From: Coemansia sp. RSA 1804
Lineage: Eukaryota > Kickxellomycota > Kickxellomycetes > Kickxellales > Kickxellaceae
Direction of reading: 5' to 3'
DNA length: 53,283 bases
Assembly (NCBI GenBank): GCA_027578815.1
Contig: JANBTH010000028.1
Span: 1-53,283, forward strand
The position numbers were made by a program, and so were the translations under genes. The notes under the pieces are model-generated. The model made no database searches, was not told the DNA's origin, and saw nothing but the letters and a program-made list of their open reading frames with translations. Shown here one piece after another: positions 11,778 to 20,757 of the stretch; the first letter of the stretch is position 1, and each line of letters opens with the position of its first letter.

Positions 11778-12477
11778 TAGAGGAAATAGAGGCAGTGGCC
11801 CTTCGGGTCCTGTGAAAAGTAAACAAACAAGAACAAAGTGCGTCCAGTAAAAAAAAAAAGTACGCACAACGCGTCCTCTGCTGTCTTTCGTCCTTCCGCG
11901 ATCAACTTAACAATCCAGCCAAAACCGTATTGTTCAGCTGTACGCTGCCTTCCAAATATAATATAGCGGAACAGCAAAGTATTTCTGGGTTGGGAGCCAA
12001 CTAGGTCTAGCCGGATTTGTGATGGACGCAATTATCAGCAACCAGTTGCGACAGGCCAAGATATCAAATGCAGCGGCTATTGCGAATGTGCGTGTGCAAA
12101 TGTATAAATTAAAAAAGGTGGAAATAAAAATTAAGAGGAAAGAATATACGTGACAATGAGCGTTACTAGAGAAGAGACGAAAGGAAAGAGAGTAAAGAGA
12201 ATGCTTTCTCGACCTTCTTGAAGGTAGAGAAAAAAATAAGGCAAAGGAGGAGCCTGATCAACAAAACAATCAAGGCATGCAACAACATGATCATGCAATG
12301 CACTCTGTGTTCGCAGCTGCGCAGTGTCACTCCTTCCACCAGATTGAAAGGAGAGAAAGGAAGGGAACCCATACAAAACCCGTCCGACATCGTGCCGAAC
12401 TGTATTCCACGTATATCAATTTGTTCGGGTACCCGGCGGCAATACTGCACAGCCGAGGAACTGTCAGCGGCACAGAC
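11778..12477. other. Spacer between TEA factor 3' end and CLASP 5' end
   Basis: This 700 bp stretch should carry the 3' UTR of the upstream TEA-factor gene and the promoter/leader of CLASP, both on the minus strand. A minus-strand open stretch at about 11850..12020 encodes protein-like sequence (YGFGWIVKLIAEGRKTAEDA). It ends at a GT donor-like site, but no available splice joins it in phase to the CLASP frame, so it is not annotated as an exon. Nothing else was recognised. Confidence 0.4.
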
Positions 12478-14794
12478 CTAGTCGGCTCTCTGAAAATAGT
12501 CTTCAAGTATGGAATACAAGTCGCGTCTGCCGCTTTTATGTGTGAGTGGCCAAACATCCATATGGCCTTGCTCTCCATGGCCGCCTTGGTCAGCGCTGTA
12601 GGCGTGGGAGTGCCCTACAAGCTTGCTTATCCAGTCAACGACCGATTCATCCTCGGCGCCATTCACACGTCCTGAAATCTCGCCCAGGGTTGCGGATTTG
12701 TCGTCGAACAGCCTGGACGGTATGTGTTCGCTAGCTGCCAGAATTGGCGAAGAGTTTTCGTTCAGACTAATACTGCTGCCACGTGCAACCACCGTTATGT
12801 CGCTCTCCTTGCTCGATGACCGCTTGCCAGGCGTGCACGCGGCGCCGTTTCCAACCTGCTCTAACGGAACACTAAGATCGCTTCTTTGAGCCCTTTGCTT
12901 CGTCTTGCAAAGGGCATATGTATCTTGGTTCAGTTTTCTACCAGCTTTCTGGCTGTGAGTCTTATCCTTTGCATTGCCTCCGGTCCGGGTGTCTGTATTG
13001 GGTTCCTCTGCCTTGAGCGCAATATTTGCTTGCAAAGTATGTAGACCAGTCGTAACGATCGGGGTCGTTGCACAGTTTTCTGGATTCAGGCATTGTGACT
13101 GCATAGATGATGTGTTAAGACCTTGCACAAACGGATGGATCTTTGTCAGATCCAAGCAAGCCATATCTGTGCTAATCCCCTTGAATGACGGAGAGCTCTG
13201 GTACCAGCATCTCGCCATATCAGCTGCTTGAGCACCCTCCCGCACATACTCTGGTGCTTGCATTGGCATTATCCCGCCAAGACCATTTTCCAGACAGTAC
13301 CAGGAAAAGGCCTCCGCAAGTGCATCAGTGCTGCAACTTGCAGAAGGAACGTCTGGTGTGTTTGTCTGCTTTGTAAACATGGTGGCAGAAACCGAATCAG
13401 TTGCGGAAATGTATGGACCTGTAAGATTGCAAACCAGTTCGTCTGGAAGATACGGTGTGCTTGTACCAGCAGTGAATGTTGGCCCCAAGTCTATAAAAGA
13501 TGATGTTGCTTGTTCGCTGCTGAGCGGTGGCTCGCTAGACTGTGTTGCGGTATCCAATCCATTCCCAGGAATTTCGTTAGCACACATCGCATGCTCAGCA
13601 TTGTGCGTCATACCGCCGTTAGCCAAGGTCTCGTATCCTTCCATTGCCGCAATTGTAGCCATCATGAAAGCAGCTGCTGTCGAGTTGGCGTCGTTCTTGG
13701 AGCCATGCGTAATATCACACATTCCAGAGGACAACTGGGTAAAGGGTAGCTTGTCCTGCTGCACCATTTTTGACACCTGCGGAGTCACCGATTCCTGTGG
13801 TGCAAACCCTGCGCTCTGTGGCATCAATACATCTCCAAATGAAGACTGGAATGAAGCAAGTGCGTGTTCTTCATCGCTATTTCCAAACAAAGGAACATGT
13901 GCATAGCCGTCACGATTAACATCATAGCTTCTGATACCGCTACCATAGATGCCGTTATCTTCGCCCTGTGGCATCGGAGAAGCCATGGCGCTCGGGGCCA
14001 GCATCAATCCAAGAGACGAAGGAGGAAGCTCAGAAACAACCCTTCTGCACCGCTTTGCTGGACTGATCAGTAGCCCGGGCATACTGTGCTTGCGTGTAGT
14101 GCTAGAGTCCTTTATTTCTGAAGGCATAGACGTGGTTTGATACAATCCCAGGGAGTTGCAAGACGCAATCTCCTTATCCATGCTTGTCCTGGCATTGCCT
14201 GCAGAAACAATACGACGCGTCTTTTTTATATTTCCATGGCCAGTGTTTGGTCTGCTGTAGTGTAGTCTGAATACTGTCTGGATATCCAAAAACGTCTCCA
14301 TATTCATGCTGTGGTTGCTTGGCGGCTTCTTACAGTGCACCCAGACCTGGATGTGTGATGATACTTGCTTCCGTGCGCGATATTGGCTTGTTTTCATAAA
14401 AATGTAGCGTGAAATAATGTCATTTCTTCCGACAAGCTCGGAGCAGCTTCCTTTATGCTTCTTCTCTTCTAGATGGTACTTTCTCTGGCCAACTGACGCA
14501 AAAAGACGGACTGCTATAAAAAGTCAATAAACGAGTGGGTAGCAAGTTGTTCAAAAATGCAAATAAAGTAGTCACGTACGATATATCCGTTTATTAGTAA
14601 ACACAATGTCATTCTAGCGTTCTAAGAATAATAGCAACAAAAAAAAGGTGCAACATGGCCTACTTACCCGCTATAAACGCGTCCTCAATCTCTACTGGCC
14701 AGACTTCGTCTGCAACTGTCTTTTGCATGGCTGCGCTGTGGTAGCTCTCAGCATCAAGTGCCGAAATGATTTGACGCACCTCCTTGACATCCAT
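12478..14794 (-). CDS. TEA/ATTS-domain transcription factor (AbaA/Tec1/TEAD type)
   Basis: The exons are 14668..14794 and 12478..14513, joined in phase 1 (GTAAGT donor, TTATAG acceptor), giving about 720 aa. The TEA domain spans roughly residues 30-108, split by the intron. It contains DEVWPVEIEDAFIAAVRLF, then a GQRKYHLEEKK segment, GRNDIISRYIFMKTSQY, and the recognition helix ARKQVSSHIQVWVHCKK. This is the signature of factors that bind CATTCY (M-CAT) elements. In other fungi, members control conidiation (AbaA) or filamentation/mating (Tec1). The remaining 600 residues are Ser/Thr/Asn-rich, with a basic patch (SPAKRCRRVV) and a short acidic/aromatic C-terminus (DLYSILEDYFQ) that could be an activation or partner surface. 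I see no YAP-binding beta-sandwich. Domain call is very confident; target genes are unknown. Confidence 0.93.
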
Positions 14795-16657
14795 GCCTCA
14801 TAAATGTAGAAAGCTTTATCAAGTGTAGAATCCACAAACTGTGCTAAATTATAGATGCCAAAGAGTACAATTCTAAAACTTTATGAGTATAAAGAAAAAA
14901 ACAAGAAAAGCTGCAGTGCTGGGAGAATGTACGAACTAACGTTATCAATTGCGTTCAGGCTCACAATAGCCAAACATAGAATTAAATACAGTATTAGGTC
15001 GTCAAGGGAGCAGATCTGTTGTATTGTAACATATACTATGGATTAATATAACGATTACATACAACTCTAGACGTTAAGGCACATAGAGTCGTGTTATTAG
15101 CAAAAATGGTATAAAATGACAGCGAAACTAGAGGATATTAGGTAATACTATGGAAAAGGCGGCATTAAGGATAAAGAGGAAGGGTGGAACAAAAAAAGAG
15201 AGGAGGAAAAGTACAATGTGCCGCAAAAGGTACCAGTGAGCAGAATGACAGGGCGGCTGTTACGCTGTCTATAAGGCTAGCTGTAGAACAACAACAAAAT
15301 GAAGGGTGCGAATACGCAATAGATATACAAATGCCTGGCATAATCCCTTTCGGCGTGCTTATCGCGAAAGATGAAGAAAACGGGGAAAATGGCTACGTTT
15401 TTTTGGACGTGCAGACTGTTGGCCCTAAATGAACACATTTTGACGTTTACTGCGCAACCTGGCCTGCATGCGCTTCTGAGCAAGCCCATCACTGCTATTG
15501 CCCCGTTTCTGGCTAATAGTTGCAGGCTAGAGAAAGCCATTGCCTACCGGGACACAGGGGCTTTGGCATACGCAATGCAAGCGGCTCTGTGGGAACAACG
15601 CAACAGTTACTACGAAAGGTGACAGGCATGGTCCCTGAGATTTAGCACAAATAGAGAAGAAATAGAATTGTTGGGCACCGATGTTACTGCTTCACAATTG
15701 CACGCGCTGCAGCCCAGCAACCAGAATTGCAATGTTTATAACACTACCAAGCACTCTATCACAAGCAATCTCGAGAATGCTTTTTGCGCTCATGCCGTCA
15801 GTAAAACGAGTACAAATCTGGGGAATCAGGGATCGATATTCTCGATGTTCCTTTTGCACGAAAAACGTTGCAGATGCCATTGTTTACAAAATGCCATGAA
15901 GAGGGCGGTGATGATGTGTCAGCGATATCTGGGCACAACGAGAAAACCCTCTTTTCTCCAAGCACGGCTAGGGACCTCAATAATCGGCTAAAAGCAATGG
16001 TCGTTTGCAGAGACAGCAGGACGCTTGCAACGGTTCTGTGCACATCGCCGACTGGATCAGTTCGGGTGTGTTGCTCACAAGCCAGTATATATAATATATT
16101 CTACGAATACGTTTGTAGCAATGAAATGCTGAATAAACGAACTAATGTTTCTGGTCTAAACTGCTTTTATCATGCCGCACAGCACTTGCAGCAGCACCAG
16201 ATAGAGATAGCAGCCATGCAATCCAGAGCATAACAAGTTGATTTGAAAATTGTTATTGGAATAGTGGTTGAATGCTGCGCTTATATGTTGTGGTGCACAG
16301 CCTGGATACTATTTTTTACACAGCAAACACGGTCCACTTTGATTCAGCGTGATCTCTTGATGAGGTTTCATGAAAGCTTACCATCAAGGATTACTATTTT
16401 TGTGGCCTTTACGGGCTTTTCTGACAAGCCTCCCCCCTCCATTTCCATCACTTGGAATGCATATGGAACATCATACAACAGCTCCCTCTTCTACTCTGCA
16501 AACCATTGCATTTTTCGTTTTTTATTTCTTGTTCTTTTTTCTCTTACTCAATCTGCCCTCTTTTCCTTCAACCACCCTTGTAACTTTTGTTCCTTTTTCT
16601 GCTCTTACCCGTGCTTCTCGCTGACCTACAGACATCCTTAGATACATTGCTGGAAAA
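14795..16657. other. 1.86 kb divergent intergenic region with unassigned open frames
   Basis: This lies between the divergent TEA factor and SEC62 starts and should hold both promoters. It also contains overlapping open frames on both strands with no recognisable domain: plus strand 15371..15622 (83 codons), 15668..15991 (107 codons) and 15868..16233 (121 codons), and minus strand 15277..15540 and 15798..16043. None has a clear start context plus splice pattern, and none resembles a known family, so none is called. The last 250 bp before SEC62 are pyrimidine-rich, like the KAP95 leader. A GGAATG (TEA-type M-CAT core) occurs at 16454..16459. Confidence 0.4.
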
Positions 16658-17350
16658 ATGTCGGCTGACGCAGCTGCCCAATCTCCATCAAAGGAGCTGT
16701 TGGAATTTGCTGATTATCTGTACAAGCCAGCAAAGTCCGGTCTGCGTGCACGCGAGGGCGTACTAAACGGACGGCGCGTTCAGTTTTTCAAAGGCAAAAG
16801 CGCACTGAATGCACTTACCAAGGGCGAGGATAACAAACCAGCAAAATTTGCGTCTCGGGAGGAAGCCGTCGAGTGGATCCAGGATCTGCTTGATTTTCAG
16901 CTTGTTGTGCGTTGCGACAAGGAAGGCGAGGCTTCGCGCCAGATGCGCATAAACCCCGTACAGAGCTTTGAGGAGGAGGCGTACTATGCGTGGCTCTACG
17001 AGGGCTCACAGTTGATGATAATCCTTGGTGGCATTGGTGTTGTTGCTGTGGTTTTAGCCGGCGTCATGTTCCCGCTTTGGCCTGCCGTTCTAAGGAATGG
17101 CACATGGTATCTGTCAATGCTTGCTCTTGGCCTACTTGGCCTGCTGTTTGTCACAGCCATAATCCGTCTGATCGTGTATGTCGTAACTGTTCTTGTTGCG
17201 CCGCAGGGGCTTTGGATTTTCCCTAATCTCTTTGAGGATGTTGGATTCTTTGAGAGCTTTGTGCCGCTCTATGGGTGGGAGCAGCCCAAAGACGCAAAAC
17301 CCGCGACCGAGGATTCGGGTGCAGATGCAAGTGAAAAGAAGATCAACTAA
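16658..17350 (+). CDS. SEC62: Sec62, ER post-translational translocation subunit
   Basis: Sec62 partners the Sec61/Sec63 complex in the ER membrane to open the translocon for post-translational import. The single-exon protein has 230 aa. The N-terminal cytosolic domain contains KSGLRAREGVLNGRRVQFFK and SREEAVEWIQDLLDFQLV, both typical. Two membrane segments follow, at roughly residues 119-144 (IILGGIGVVAVVLAGVMFPL) and 152-182 (WYLSMLALGLLGLL). The conserved post-membrane stretch LWIFPNLFEDVGFFESFVPL comes next, then a short charged tail. Length fits fungal Sec62. The start ATG is preceded by a purine-rich context (GAAAAATG). It is convergent with the downstream SAMHD1-like gene, 149 bp between stops. 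Confidence 0.95.
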   Translation: MSADAAAQSPSKELLEFADYLYKPAKSGLRAREGVLNGRRVQFFKGKSALNALTKGEDNKPAKFASREEAVEWIQDLLDFQLVVRCDKEGEASRQMRINPVQSFEEEAYYAWLYEGSQLMIILGGIGVVAVVLAGVMFPLWPAVLRNGTWYLSMLALGLLGLLFVTAIIRLIVYVVTVLVAPQGLWIFPNLFEDVGFFESFVPLYGWEQPKDAKPATEDSGADASEKKIN

Positions 17351-17499
17351 GCAACAAGTGGCTTTTATGCTTTGGCTTTGTTTTTTTCTTTTGTTTTTCA
17401 TATATGCAGTGGCATTTTGATATTTAAAAAAAGTACTCCTTTGTCCTCTCCTCGAAAGAAAAACATCTCCAAAAACTCAGTGTCTACCACTAACAATGG

Positions 17500-18996
17500 T
17501 CATCTAAACTCTAAACGGCGCCTTTTAGCAATCTCAAGCGACATGTCCTCGGGCAATGTGAATCCGCGGTTGGGTGTGATGCTGGGAGGAGAAGAGCCTG
17601 GAGAACAAGCGACATTGTTTGAATTGAGCTTCTCTATCAACTTGCGTGCGGCTCGCTGTATTTGGCCACGCTTGCTTGCCGTTCGAGTGAATATGCGCAC
17701 GATGCACTCCTCATACTTTTGTGGAACGCATAAGCTGATAAACTCGCTCGCAATTGGAAACTTTTCATTAACGCTATGCTTGGAGTAGAAGTTGATGTGA
17801 TCCACAGGGTTGTCCTTGTGCATTCCATAATGGACGCAACAGAACTCAACAAGCACGTCCCGTTCAACAAAGTCGTCGTTTGTTGAGCGATGGCCAACTA
17901 TCTCTGCCTCGTTAATAACATGGTTGTTGGCAATGGAGGCGAGCTCGGGCGGCAAGATAAACTCGTCAACAAACTTGTATATGTCGCGTTTGTGGATGCG
18001 TTTGATAAGAGCACGTGCCGCCTCTAGCTCAGGATCTTTGGATCGCTCGATATCGCGCACAACGTCATCCGTGAGATGCTGGTATTGGGAAGGATCCGTC
18101 ACTGCTTGTGAGATTTGTAACACCGGATCGGCGATGAGCATAGCGTCAACCATCATAAGTTCGATTGCCTTTGCAGCACGGTGTCTGTAGACCCGCTTGT
18201 GGAGGCTGTAGCGTGTATGGAACATTTCCGTCAGGTTGTATGCTTCTTTATGGTCATAGCAGACTTCGTTGTCAATAATGCGAGAGTTGAGCATCAGCCG
18301 CGAAAAGTCATAACTACTTTTAACGCCAACATTGTAGCAGTCGCGTTGGATATAGTCAAACTTGTCGACATCCACGCCGTTGCGCTTGTTGGCAACAATG
18401 TCAAAAAGGAACATCTTTTCGTCGCAGACAGGTATATTGGTTCCTTGTATGAGCCTCTTTATAAACTTTACGTCGTCGTCTTCAATGTCTATATTGTTTT
18501 CGTCAATGGCATAGTCGAGCATCATCTCCGACCCCATTTCGTGCGACCATTCAATCCCAGGACGCGCACGCGGGATAAACTCGTTGTCAAACATGTGGCT
18601 GTATGGGCCATGTCCAAGATCGTGACAAAGCCCAGCAAGAGTTACGCAGCGAATGTCTCGTTCGTCAATAGCCAGCTCAGGCTGGCGCAATGAGAGCCCC
18701 TGTACAACTTCGTTTGCTAGAAACGACGTTCCTATACAATGCTCAAATCTATTGTGACTACCGCCAGGAAACACATGGTACCCGCTCCCAATCTGCTTAA
18801 GATTACGCAGTCGCTGGAACTGTGGCGTGTCGATAAACTCAAGCATGTGCTTGTTTAGTTTGATGTAGCCGTGGATAGGATCATTGACGTATTTTGTACT
18901 GATTACGTCTGATACATCTACAATCGCACTGCTGGTGTCTATTTCCGTAAAACCCCTCCGCAGCATGTTTCGTTTCTCTGCGGGTTTTTTGTTCAT
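17500..18996 (-). CDS. SAMHD1: SAMHD1-like HD-domain dNTP triphosphohydrolase
   Basis: Family enzymes hydrolyse dNTPs to deoxynucleoside plus triphosphate and so limit dNTP pools. The single-exon protein has 498 aa, with no SAM domain at the N-terminus. The HD metal ligands are complete: His86 (SHNRFEHCIG), His125-Asp126 (GLCHDLGHGPYSH) and Asp211 (VDVDKFDYIQRD). The substrate-contact Lys212, Tyr215 and Asp219 equivalents are also present. The start region reads DPIHGYIKLNKHMLEFIDTP, the usual entry into the HD core. A catalytically active enzyme is therefore expected from sequence; allosteric nucleotide control cannot be judged. It lies in tandem (minus) downstream of the GT15 gene and convergent with SEC62. 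Confidence 0.94.
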   Translation of the reverse strand: MNKKPAEKRNMLRRGFTEIDTSSAIVDVSDVISTKYVNDPIHGYIKLNKHMLEFIDTPQFQRLRNLKQIGSGYHVFPGGSHNRFEHCIGTSFLANEVVQGLSLRQPELAIDERDIRCVTLAGLCHDLGHGPYSHMFDNEFIPRARPGIEWSHEMGSEMMLDYAIDENNIDIEDDDVKFIKRLIQGTNIPVCDEKMFLFDIVANKRNGVDVDKFDYIQRDCYNVGVKSSYDFSRLMLNSRIIDNEVCYDHKEAYNLTEMFHTRYSLHKRVYRHRAAKAIELMMVDAMLIADPVLQISQAVTDPSQYQHLTDDVVRDIERSKDPELEAARALIKRIHKRDIYKFVDEFILPPELASIANNHVINEAEIVGHRSTNDDFVERDVLVEFCCVHYGMHKDNPVDHINFYSKHSVNEKFPIASEFISLCVPQKYEECIVRIFTRTASKRGQIQRAARKLIEKLNSNNVACSPGSSPPSITPNRGFTLPEDMSLEIAKRRRLEFR

Positions 18997-19480
18997 TAGC
19001 TATAAAATAAAAAGTATAAGAATAAGATGTGAGCTTTAACAGTATCAACAAAAAAAGTGCACCTGTACACCCAAGCGTTTGCTGTCAAGACATATATTTG
19101 AAAGAGAGAGAGAGAGATACAGAAGATAGTAGCCGTTTTAGTGCTGCAAGAACCTTTTCCTCTCTGATGGATGATGGCCTTCTTTTATCTGCACAAGAGC
19201 CAACGACTAACAGAAATAGAATGATGCTCTAATAGCAAAGAAAAACAAGTCATAAAAAGTTCTTTTTATTGTAAAAGAGGAAAGAAGAGTCTTGAGCCAT
19301 GTGTGCTGATAAAAGAAAGGTCGTTGCTTTAAATGGAAAATGTGTTTTTTTTTCTCTCCACAAAACCAACCCTTTGCTGTGAAAAAAATCATTGGAGTCT
19401 TATCAAAGCTTTGGCATCAGCCTGCGTATTTTCATGCAAATCTTACTATATTACCAAGCTCTGACTACTAGCCAGCATAA
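18997..19480. other. Spacer between GT15 gene and SAMHD1-like gene
   Basis: This 484 bp region is AT-rich, with a short GA dinucleotide run at 19103..19117. It should contain the 3' end of the GT15 transcript and the promoter of the SAMHD1-like gene (both minus). No coding signal was recognised. Confidence 0.4.
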
Positions 19481-20620
19481 TCAATGTGTGATTTCTTTTG
19501 CTGGATCACTGATGGAGCTATTATGCAGGCTAGTTCCATCAGCTAGCTCCGCCCATTCTTTTGTGCACGACGCCCAGTAGTGATGCACAGCGCTCTTTGC
19601 CGGATCGCAGTGGCACCTTAGACGAGACTCTTTGTCCAGAGGGCAGTTGGTCCATGGGTTGTGGTAGTACCCAATGTCCTGGAACCAGTGCAGCTCCTTC
19701 TTTTCCAAAAGCAATGCCGCCGCAATGGAATGCACTGGCGCATCGCCCCATCTCTCGTAGAAAAAGCCGCCTGCTTTGTCAAGATAGTCAAAGAATTCAA
19801 GATACTCTGGCGATCTAAAGAGGCTGAGTGCGCCGATTTCAAAGTTGGACCAAAAATGACAGCCGTTGTAGCTCACACCGTCGTCATTCGATAACCACTT
19901 GTATCCGTTTTTGTGACGCACAAAATCGGGATGCAATGCAATAAAGTCCTTGACTGTTGACCAGAGGGTGGGGATCGTCTCTGGATACTCGTGAAGAGCA
20001 ATTGTGTATCCGTATTTGATGCCATTACGGTGCATGTATAGGAACGGGTCATAGTCAATGTCGCACGAGTACTCCACATCCGGTTCAATGCGCCAGTAGT
20101 AATCAATTTCCTGGAGCAGCGGGTGGCGGAAGAAGAAGCCGCTGTTGAAACGGCACATGTGTCTATAGCTCTCATTGAGCGCATAAAACACACTCTGCTT
20201 GCTCATTTTCTGGCGACACTCTCGGGCATAAGTCTGGTTGATCCATGCGGGATAAGACCAGTGCTCATGCGGGATTATCCCAAAGGTGACGTTTGCCTTT
20301 GTCATTGCCGCTGTTTCCACCTTGAACTCTTCTGTAAAAGGCACGTCGTTTAGGAACACGTAGGGATAGTTGAATCTCGAGTTGAAGCGGTCCTCTATCT
20401 GCCGCATTGCTCGCTTCATCCCAAACAGCTCTGAATTGCGTACAAGCACGACAAACGCCGCGCGGACAGAATTCCCTTCCGCGCTTGGCTGGTGCTGTGG
20501 CGCATTTGCTGATGGCTGTAGTGTTGTCGCATGTGTGTCGGAATCCGCACCTTGCCGTCTCACAAGAAAGGCTAGTAGCAATCCAATTACAATGTTGAGC
20601 AACATAAATTGCCGAGTCAT
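19481..20620 (-). CDS. GT15 alpha-1,2-mannosyltransferase (Kre2/Mnt1/Ktr type)
   Basis: These Golgi type II membrane enzymes extend O-linked and N-linked mannan chains from GDP-mannose. The single-exon protein has 379 aa. A short cytosolic start is followed by a signal anchor (residues about 5-20, FMLLNIVIGLLLAFLV), a stem of about 40 residues, then the catalytic domain from AAFVVLVRNSELFGMKRAM. Family landmarks are HWSYPAWINQ, the CRFNSGFFFRHPLL segment, the EPDVEYSCDIDYDPF metal/donor region, the FWSNFEIGAL segment containing the proposed catalytic Glu, and FFYERWGDAPVHSIAAAL. Several Cys near the C-terminus (NCPLDKESRLRCHCDP) also fit. Which Ktr paralogue this corresponds to cannot be decided here. 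Confidence 0.95.
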   Translation of the reverse strand: MTRQFMLLNIVIGLLLAFLVRRQGADSDTHATTLQPSANAPQHQPSAEGNSVRAAFVVLVRNSELFGMKRAMRQIEDRFNSRFNYPYVFLNDVPFTEEFKVETAAMTKANVTFGIIPHEHWSYPAWINQTYARECRQKMSKQSVFYALNESYRHMCRFNSGFFFRHPLLQEIDYYWRIEPDVEYSCDIDYDPFLYMHRNGIKYGYTIALHEYPETIPTLWSTVKDFIALHPDFVRHKNGYKWLSNDDGVSYNGCHFWSNFEIGALSLFRSPEYLEFFDYLDKAGGFFYERWGDAPVHSIAAALLLEKKELHWFQDIGYYHNPWTNCPLDKESRLRCHCDPAKSAVHHYWASCTKEWAELADGTSLHNSSISDPAKEITH

Positions 20621-20757
20621 TATTATACAGGTGTCGAAAAGAGAAAAGACAAAAGGAGAAGAAAGACCGCGACAAAAGCTCTGAATTTGTTAAAGATGCA
20701 AAAGGAAAGGCTAAGAAAAAGCAAGCAATAAACAATGCAGAACACTTTACACCAAAG

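Noticed and set aside
12022..12153. Plus-strand frame beginning MDAIISNQLRQAKISNAA
   Set aside because: Short, with a Lys/Ile-rich end typical of AT-rich spacer; no convincing downstream exon on the plus strand, which is antisense to the TEA-factor gene there.
14855..15046. Small plus-strand frame (63 codons)
   Set aside because: AT-rich, basic low-complexity translation with no family resemblance, directly upstream of the TEA-factor start.
16454..16459. GGAATG as a possible TEA-factor binding site
   Set aside because: A six-base match is expected by chance several times in this window, and it lies next to SEC62 instead of near the TEA-factor gene, so it is not annotated as a site.
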